Below, piece by piece: positions 6,717 through 10,709 of a DNA stretch of 10,709 nt (position 1 is the first letter of the stretch; every line of letters begins with the position of its first letter). Under the pieces are notes generated by a model. The model saw nothing but the letters and a program-made list of their open reading frames with translations. It searched no databases and had not been told where the DNA came from. A program made the position numbers and the translations under genes. The DNA is taken from contig JABJCF010000423.1 of NCBI GenBank assembly GCA_018665625.1, forward strand, positions 1-10,709. The letters run 5' to 3'. The stretch is from Nitrospina sp. Its GTDB lineage: Bacteria; Nitrospinota; Nitrospinia; Nitrospinales; VA-1.

Positions 6717-8423
6717 ATGTCAGTTTCCTGTCCAACGGATCATACCATTTCCGATAGATCAGTGCCGAATCAAGCCATCCGGATACTCTTAGTTTACCCC
6801 AATACACGGGAAGTGGCTCTTGCCAACCTGGGTTTCCAGCAGGTTTATTCTTTATTGAATTCCATCGAGGGAATTGAGTGCGATCGCTATGCATTGCCCG
6901 CCGACTGGAAACCGGAAATGGAAACACTGAGTCAGCTCGATTTGAGATCTATGGACATGAATCGGCTGCCTAAAGATTTCGATATGATCGCATTTTCGAT
7001 TTCCTTCGAACCTGATTATTTGAACACTGTAATTGCGTTGAAGTACTTCAATATCCCTCTAGATAGGGAGAAGCGGGATGCCTCCTATCCGATGATTGTT
7101 GCAGGTGGATCGGCAATTTTTATCAATCCCGAACCTTTGGCAGATTGCATGGATGTGTTGTTCATCGGTGAAGGCGAAGGTATGGCAAATCAGTTTTTTG
7201 ATAAGTTTCTTGAAATTGAAGATAAGAAAAATTTCCTGGAACAGGCGGCAAAAATTCCTGGAATCTATGTTCCTGAGTTTTTTAATTTGAAAATGGAATC
7301 AGGTTTGCAGACAGGTGTTTCCACAACCATTGATATTCCTTCACGCGTGACCCGTCATTGGGTGGCAGAAGAAGAATCTCTTTGCACGCACTCTGTGGTT
7401 CATGGCGAAGATTCCACGTTTAAGGATATGGCTTTGATGGAGGTCACTCGAGGTTGCATATGGGCTTGCCGCTTCTGCACGGCGGGGTTTATCTATCGAC
7501 CGCCTCGCCTCCCCAATTTGGATAAAACCTATGATTCTATGTCACAGCTTCTTGAAGGTCAGGGAAAGACAGCGCAAACAATCGGTTTGGTAGGGCCTTC
7601 AGTAACGGATCATCCGCAACTTCCAGCACTGGCGAAAAGAATTACCGATGAAGGCAAGACCCTTTCGTTTTCATCATTGCGAATGGAAACTCTTACAGAT
7701 GAGTTGGTTGACCTTATTCTACAGAGCGGACAAAAAACTTTAACAGTAGCCGTGGACGGTCCTTCTGAAAGAATGCGCGACGTGATCAACAAAGCGGCGA
7801 CCGATGATTTTATCGTAGAAAAATGTGGCTTTCTTACTCGCAAAGGTATTTTGCATTTAAAAATTTATTCCATCATTGGGTTACCTCATGAAACCGATGA
7901 TGATATCGAGCAGTTCATTCGGCTGGTCGAACGGGTTCAAGACGTTTATGTAGACGAGTGTCGGAAGCATGGGCGCATCGGCCGAATAACGATCAGTTTG
8001 AGTCCACTGGTCCCGAAACCGGGAACCCCGTTTCAGTGGCATCCTATGGAAGAAGTGAAAAGTTTAAAGAAAAAGTTTGCCCGAGTTCGCAAAGCATTGG
8101 GGAAACTCCCACATCTTAAAATGAGTTTCGGTTCCCCCAATGAAGCTTATCTCCAAACTTACCTTTCCCGTGGTGATCGCAGTGTGCAAGAGTTTTTTAA
8201 GACTTACCTGAATAATGGGCACGATGCAAAAGGTGCTTTAAATAAACATTCGGTGGACTCCTTCGTGTACCGCCAGTACGGTAAAGAAGATTATCTTCCC
8301 TGGGACATCGTCGATCATGGTTATCGCAACGGATTTTTATGGGATGATTACCAGCGCGGTCTAATGGCCGGGCGCACTCCCGTCTGCGATACCGCCACCT
8401 GCCACGTCTGCGGCATCTGCTAA
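6717..8423 (+). CDS. B12-binding-domain radical SAM protein, TIGR03960-like
   Basis: Counted from the ATG at 6717 the protein has 568 residues. A cobalamin-binding-type domain starts near residue 22 (RILLVYPNTREVALANLG) and continues through IAFSISFEP, MIVAGGSAIFINPEPLAD and LFIGEGEG to about residue 160. The radical SAM domain follows: EVTRGCIWACRFCTAGF holds Cys247, Cys251 and Cys254, which bind the [4Fe-4S] cluster, and FIYRPPR follows as in the TIGR03960 family. The C-terminus carries LPWDIVDHG and ends with cysteines 557, 562, 565 and 568, the last residue being Cys. A closing C-x2-C-x2-C tail is also remembered from TIGR03960 proteins. The reaction is unknown. The DUF2344 module often fused or adjacent is not seen here. 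Longer starts exist (TTG 6633, ATG 6636) but would abut the divergent start at 6633, leave no promoter space and add 27-28 unremarkable residues, so 6717 is preferred without proof. Confidence 0.85.
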   Translation: MSVSCPTDHTISDRSVPNQAIRILLVYPNTREVALANLGFQQVYSLLNSIEGIECDRYALPADWKPEMETLSQLDLRSMDMNRLPKDFDMIAFSISFEPDYLNTVIALKYFNIPLDREKRDASYPMIVAGGSAIFINPEPLADCMDVLFIGEGEGMANQFFDKFLEIEDKKNFLEQAAKIPGIYVPEFFNLKMESGLQTGVSTTIDIPSRVTRHWVAEEESLCTHSVVHGEDSTFKDMALMEVTRGCIWACRFCTAGFIYRPPRLPNLDKTYDSMSQLLEGQGKTAQTIGLVGPSVTDHPQLPALAKRITDEGKTLSFSSLRMETLTDELVDLILQSGQKTLTVAVDGPSERMRDVINKAATDDFIVEKCGFLTRKGILHLKIYSIIGLPHETDDDIEQFIRLVERVQDVYVDECRKHGRIGRITISLSPLVPKPGTPFQWHPMEEVKSLKKKFARVRKALGKLPHLKMSFGSPNEAYLQTYLSRGDRSVQEFFKTYLNNGHDAKGALNKHSVDSFVYRQYGKEDYLPWDIVDHGYRNGFLWDDYQRGLMAGRTPVCDTATCHVCGIC

Positions 8424-8439
8424 CCGGGCAACGCCCGGT
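8423..8439 (+). terminator. GC-rich hairpin directly after the radical SAM stop codon
   Basis: ACCGGGC (8423-8429) and GCCCGGT (8433-8439) form a perfect 7-bp stem with a 3-nt loop, starting within the TAA stop. No T-run follows, so it is not a classical intrinsic terminator; it could pause polymerase or protect the transcript end. A second, weak A/T-rich inverted repeat (AAAATC 8468-8473 with GATTTT 8487-8492) lies further down. Confidence 0.4.
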
Positions 8440-8580
8440 GGTAATAGGTCTATACCCGTAAAGCTAAAAAAATCGCTACGCTTCTAGATTTTAATTTTCT
8501 CCTCTGCGTTCACCTGTGTTTGTAGTATCCAACATTTGCCTTCATGCCCGGAATGGGTAAATCTGTGGTTAAATACCTGC

Positions 8581-9462
8581 ATGTTATTTGATATTGAAAA
8601 GATGAATAAACTTCCACCGGAAGCGCGATTTTTTGATGTGAATGGACTCTGGTATTTTTTCAACGGCTGGGTTGTTCGCATGCTTTATCCCACACCGGTG
8701 ACCCCTAACCAGATTACGTTTTTGTCACTGGTGTTCGGTTTGCTTTCGGTGGGGTTTTATGTTTCGGGTAGATCGGATGCATTGCTGTGGGGCGCCGTTT
8801 TTCTTTATGGAAAAGTGGTTCTGGATAATGTGGATGGAAACCTGGCGCGAGTCCGCGGTACTTCCTCCCGGTTCGGAAGGTTTTTAGACTCGCTTGCCGA
8901 CTTTCTTGTTACGGTTTTGGTTTATATAGCCATTTCTTATTATCTTGTGCAATCCACTGGCGATAGTGGGTTCTGGTTTTTGGGATTGTTTGGGTTGTTC
9001 ACTGGTTTTATGCAAAGCACATTTTTTGTCTTTTATCTGGTGAGTTACACTTCGCGCGTGGGTTCTTATGACAAGAATAGGGTGGATGAAAGTATTACCA
9101 AAGAAGATCAGGCGGCAGCAGAAGAAGATGTATCACTTGTATGGGATTTAAGATTGCAGAAACTTTTTGCCCTGGGTTATGGCTGGCAAGACCGGTTGGT
9201 TGAAGGGTTGGATTCTGCTTGCCGTAAACTCGCGGGCGTTCCCGAAACAGAAGAGGCGTTGAAGGTCTGGTATGGAGACCGAATTTTCCTGACAGCGATC
9301 AGCCCTTTTTGTCTTTGTACGAATAATGTGATGCTGGCGATTTTTTCATTGTTCGGTCAGGTAGAACTATTTTTAGTACTGCTAATTTCCCTGATGAATT
9401 TTTATTGGGTCGGCCTGCTGGTCTGGAAAGTTTCTCGTGAAAGAATTTCCAAAAGTGGGTAG
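8581..9462 (+). CDS. CDP-alcohol phosphatidyltransferase family membrane protein
   Basis: Counted from the ATG at 8581 the protein has 293 residues. It carries the full CDP-alcohol phosphotransferase motif D-x2-D-G-x2-A-R-x8-G-x3-D-x3-D: Asp82, Asp85, Gly86, Ala89, Arg90, Gly99, Asp103 and Asp107. The family transfers a phosphoalcohol from a CDP-alcohol to an acceptor with release of CMP, using two divalent metal ions at the inner membrane. Hydrophobic segments lie at about 45-63, 67-82, 106-124, 131-155, 235-256 and 259-283. A hydrophilic stretch of about 75 residues (158-234) separates helices 4 and 5, longer than in compact PgsA/PssA enzymes. This makes an inositol-phosphate or other specialised branch possible; the substrate cannot be named. 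A TTG at 8536 would extend the frame by 15 residues and an ATG at 8602 would trim seven. The latter has a purine-rich GAAAAG just before it and is a fair alternative. Confidence 0.85.
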   Translation: MLFDIEKMNKLPPEARFFDVNGLWYFFNGWVVRMLYPTPVTPNQITFLSLVFGLLSVGFYVSGRSDALLWGAVFLYGKVVLDNVDGNLARVRGTSSRFGRFLDSLADFLVTVLVYIAISYYLVQSTGDSGFWFLGLFGLFTGFMQSTFFVFYLVSYTSRVGSYDKNRVDESITKEDQAAAEEDVSLVWDLRLQKLFALGYGWQDRLVEGLDSACRKLAGVPETEEALKVWYGDRIFLTAISPFCLCTNNVMLAIFSLFGQVELFLVLLISLMNFYWVGLLVWKVSRERISKSG

Positions 9463-9502
9463 AGGGTGAATAGAGAAAAGCATTTGTCTTCTTTCGGCCA
9501 TA

Positions 9503-9517
9503 AACGGATATTCCGTT
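9503..9517. other. Small inverted repeat downstream of the CDP-alcohol phosphatidyltransferase gene
   Basis: AACGGA (9503-9508) and TCCGTT (9512-9517) pair perfectly around a 3-nt loop, 40 bp after the stop at 9462. A run of six T (9535-9540) lies 17 bp further on, too far for a standard intrinsic terminator. It may still mark the end of the upstream transcript. Confidence 0.35.
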
Positions 9518-9576
9518 AAAGAAAATCACCTTAGTTTTTTCCTCGTATCTCATATTTTCCGGACGTCAAAAGCCCA

Positions 9577-9693
9577 TTAAATGATTGTTTTGGCAATGTA
9601 AGTGGTCCAATACATTCAATCAATAAACTTGCCTTTAAATGATTGTTTTGGCAATGTAAGTGGTCCAATACATTCAATCAATAAACTTGCCTT
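9577..9693. repeat. Exact 58-bp tandem duplication in the 435-bp intergenic region
   Basis: Positions 9577-9635 recur without mismatch at 9635-9693, an offset of 58 bp. Each copy contains nested inverted repeats: TGATTG...CAATCA (9582-9587 with 9617-9622) and AATGTA...TACATT (9595-9600 with 9611-9616). The inner pair encloses AGTGGTCCAA. Similarity to GntR/FadR-type operators (TGGTCC core with TGTA/TACA arms) is only suggestive. No open reading frame of note crosses it. The surrounding non-coding stretch, 9463-9897, otherwise holds a small inverted repeat, a nine-G run and a possible leader fold. No convincing promoter was found in it. Confidence 0.9.
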
Positions 9694-9767
9694 AAACAAC
9701 TTTTAGCATATTTTACTTGCAAAAGTGTTTTAAGTGGATTAGCATTTGTCCTGTTCCATATGAATCC

Positions 9768-9849
9768 GGGCTCTAGGCTTGGTGGGGGGGGGCTAATAAA
9801 CCCACTGTGTTTGGCAGAAATTATTGGTTTTATGCCTCTCAGAGCAACC
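9768..9849 (+). promoter_or_regulatory. Possible folded 5' leader upstream of the DUF4142 gene
   Basis: GCTCT-AGGC (9770-9778) can pair with GCCT (9834-9837) and, after a 3-nt bulge, AGAGC (9841-9845). GG at 9768-9769 can pair with CC at 9848-9849 across a further bulge. Inside, GTGGG (9782-9786) can pair with CCCAC (9801-9805). A run of nine G (9784-9792) sits in this inner arm. The structure would end about 50 nt before the DUF4142 start. It matches no riboswitch class that I can recognise and could be chance pairing. Confidence 0.25.
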
Positions 9850-9884
9850 CAGGGTTCAAATTATCTTATTCTATATTTAACTCA

Positions 9885-9890
9885 AGGGAG
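9885..9890 (+). promoter_or_regulatory. Strong ribosome binding site of the DUF4142 gene
   Basis: AGGGAG lies seven bases before the ATG at 9898. This decides the start against an in-frame ATG at 9760, which has no Shine-Dalgarno and would put 46 unrelated residues in front of the signal peptide. Confidence 0.8.
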
Positions 9891-9897
9891 CAGTGAC

Positions 9898-10440
9898 ATG
9901 AAAACATCGATGAAGAGTATTGGGTATTTATTTGTTTGTTTGGGGTTTGTGGCATGCACGACGACGTCTGGATATTCAGAAAAAACAGAAAGCAAGCTTA
10001 ACGATGCGAATATCGCCGCGATCGTGGTCGGAGCCAACAAAATCGATATCTCCGCCGCCCAAATTGCTCTGGGTAAATCCATCAATGGCGAAATAAAGGA
10101 ATTTGCCCAGCGTATGGCTACAGATCATCAAGCGGTTTTGGATTCGGCTGTCAAACTCGTTACCCGGTTGGGCGTCACCCCGCAAAATAATGATCTGGTA
10201 CACGCTTTAGGGAAACAGTCCATGGAACATGAGGCAAAGCTGAAAACGCTATCCGGCGGGGCATTCGATAAAGTTTATATCGATCATGAAGTTGCCTACC
10301 ACGAAGCCGTCATCGGTGTCATAAAGGATCAACTCATTCCAAACGCTACAAACGGGGAATTGAAAGACATGCTGGTTTCGGTCGTACCGGCGTTTGAAGC
10401 ACATCTCGCTCACAGTAAGATGGTTCAAGGAAAAATATAG
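9898..10440 (+). CDS. DUF4142 family exported protein, probable lipoprotein
   Basis: This 180-residue protein has a short signal sequence (MKTSMKSIGYLFVCLGFVAC) whose Cys20 fits a lipobox of the form FVAC, somewhat off consensus at the -3 position. The rest is a DUF4142 domain: DANIAAIVVGANKIDISAAQ (36-55), EFAQRMATDHQAV (68-80), LSGGAFDKVYIDHEVAYHEA (118-137) and VPAFEAHLAHSKMV (163-176). The family is predicted all-helical and, as I recall, ferritin-like. Histidines 77, 111, 130, 135, 169 and 172 sit on the predicted helices and could bind metal. The biochemical role of DUF4142 is not established. The start is fixed by the strong ribosome binding site. The TAG stop shares its G with the GTG start of the next gene, so both are probably translated together. 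Confidence 0.85.
   Translation: MKTSMKSIGYLFVCLGFVACTTTSGYSEKTESKLNDANIAAIVVGANKIDISAAQIALGKSINGEIKEFAQRMATDHQAVLDSAVKLVTRLGVTPQNNDLVHALGKQSMEHEAKLKTLSGGAFDKVYIDHEVAYHEAVIGVIKDQLIPNATNGELKDMLVSVVPAFEAHLAHSKMVQGKI
10427..10430 (+). promoter_or_regulatory. Ribosome binding site for the cupredoxin gene inside the DUF4142 coding end
   Basis: AAGG lies nine bases before the GTG at 10440, inside the last codons of the DUF4142 gene. It supports a GTG start overlapping the TAG stop and thus translational coupling. Confidence 0.55.
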
Positions 10441-10709
10441 TGGGGGAGTACTCTCCGCGAATCGAAAAAAGGTGGGCAGAGTATGCAAAATTTATTTTGA
10501 TGCTCTGTTCCCTTTCGGTCGTCTCTTGCGTGAACTCTGACGTGAAGAAGAATCTTGATCGACAACCTCAGGTGCACGAGGTGGAAATAAAAAAGTTTAG
10601 ATTCAAGCCCGCGACCTTGATTATCCATACTGGAGATTCAGTGCGGTGGGTCAACAGGGATATTGTTCCGCATCGCGTGGCGGACTCACGCCGGAAGAAA
10701 TGGGAGTCC
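10440..10709 (+). CDS. Cupredoxin (plastocyanin/azurin-like) domain lipoprotein, 3' end outside window
   Basis: The frame is open from the GTG at 10440 to the window edge, giving 90 codons. Residues 18-30 are hydrophobic (FILMLCSLSVVSC) and end in a possible lipobox VVSC, so membrane anchoring through Cys30 is likely. From residue 46 the sequence reads HEVEIKKFRFKPATLII, then GDSVRWVNRDIVPHRV, then the start of a loop ending in KKWES. This is the first half of a cupredoxin domain, whose VPH histidine is the usual first copper ligand. The second half with the Cys, His and Met ligands lies beyond the window, so copper binding cannot be confirmed. A 16-residue charged stretch precedes the hydrophobic core, which is long for a signal peptide n-region. 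The only other in-frame ATG (10500) would leave too short a signal. It is coupled to the DUF4142 gene and probably acts in the same periplasmic process. Confidence 0.75.
   Translation, partial: MGEYSPRIEKRWAEYAKFILMLCSLSVVSCVNSDVKKNLDRQPQVHEVEIKKFRFKPATLIIHTGDSVRWVNRDIVPHRVADSRRKKWES

Noticed and set aside
8536..8580. TTG start for the CDP-alcohol phosphatidyltransferase at 8536
   Set aside because: The added residues are unlike the family N-terminus and no ribosome binding site precedes the TTG; ATG 8581 or 8602 is more likely.
9577..9693. CRISPR array
   Set aside because: There are two adjacent 58-bp units with no spacers and no cas genes nearby.
9850..9870. tRNA T-arm-like GGTTCAAAT
   Set aside because: The 3' side of the T-stem does not pair and no acceptor or anticodon arm is present.
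9760..9897. N-terminal extension of the DUF4142 protein from an ATG at 9760
   Set aside because: AGGGAG at 9885-9890 and a normal signal peptide place the start at 9898; the extension is unlike any signal and passes through the G9 run.

Overview
The window reads as ordinary chromosomal DNA of a Gram-negative bacterium of moderate GC content. Evidence for a two-membrane envelope is a TesA-type esterase with a signal peptide, two probable lipoproteins and a LolD-like ABC ATPase with its large permease. The gene mix (CPA1-like antiporter tail with a cyclic-nucleotide domain, TrpD2-like protein, B12-binding radical SAM protein, DUF4142 protein next to a cupredoxin) would suit a deltaproteobacterial or Nitrospinota-like lineage. 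That placement is an impression from protein style, not a result. No phage, transposase, CRISPR, tRNA or rRNA was seen.

Left part (1-4619): the C-terminal end of a membrane transporter with a cytoplasmic cyclic-nucleotide-binding domain runs rightward out of the window edge. It converges on a leftward gene set: ABC ATPase (ybbA-like), its 858-residue FtsX/MacB-type permease (ybbP-like, 4-nt ATGA overlap) and a secreted DUF1566 protein 25 bp further on.

Middle part (4620-8423): the divergent spacer between the ABC genes and tesA holds a palindromic repeat made of two perfect 9-bp hairpins inside an outer inverted repeat. tesA (GDSL esterase) runs rightward, giving the ybbAP/tesA divergent arrangement known from Escherichia coli. 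It converges with only 3 nt of spacer on a leftward TrpD2-like gene. That gene is head-to-head with a B12-binding radical SAM gene, and the longest readings of the two 5' ends touch.

Right part (8424-10709): a CDP-alcohol phosphatidyltransferase with an exact catalytic motif is followed by a 435-bp non-coding stretch. This stretch contains an exact 58-bp tandem duplication, a run of nine G and a possible folded leader. Then comes a DUF4142 lipoprotein gene with a strong ribosome binding site. Its stop codon overlaps (TAGTG) the GTG start of a cupredoxin-like lipoprotein that leaves the window. These two probably form a translationally coupled pair working in the cell envelope, possibly in metal handling or redox.

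I saw no clearly new system. The points most worth checking are the DUF4142-cupredoxin pair, the 58-bp tandem duplication in front of it, and the palindromic repeat in the ybbA/tesA spacer.
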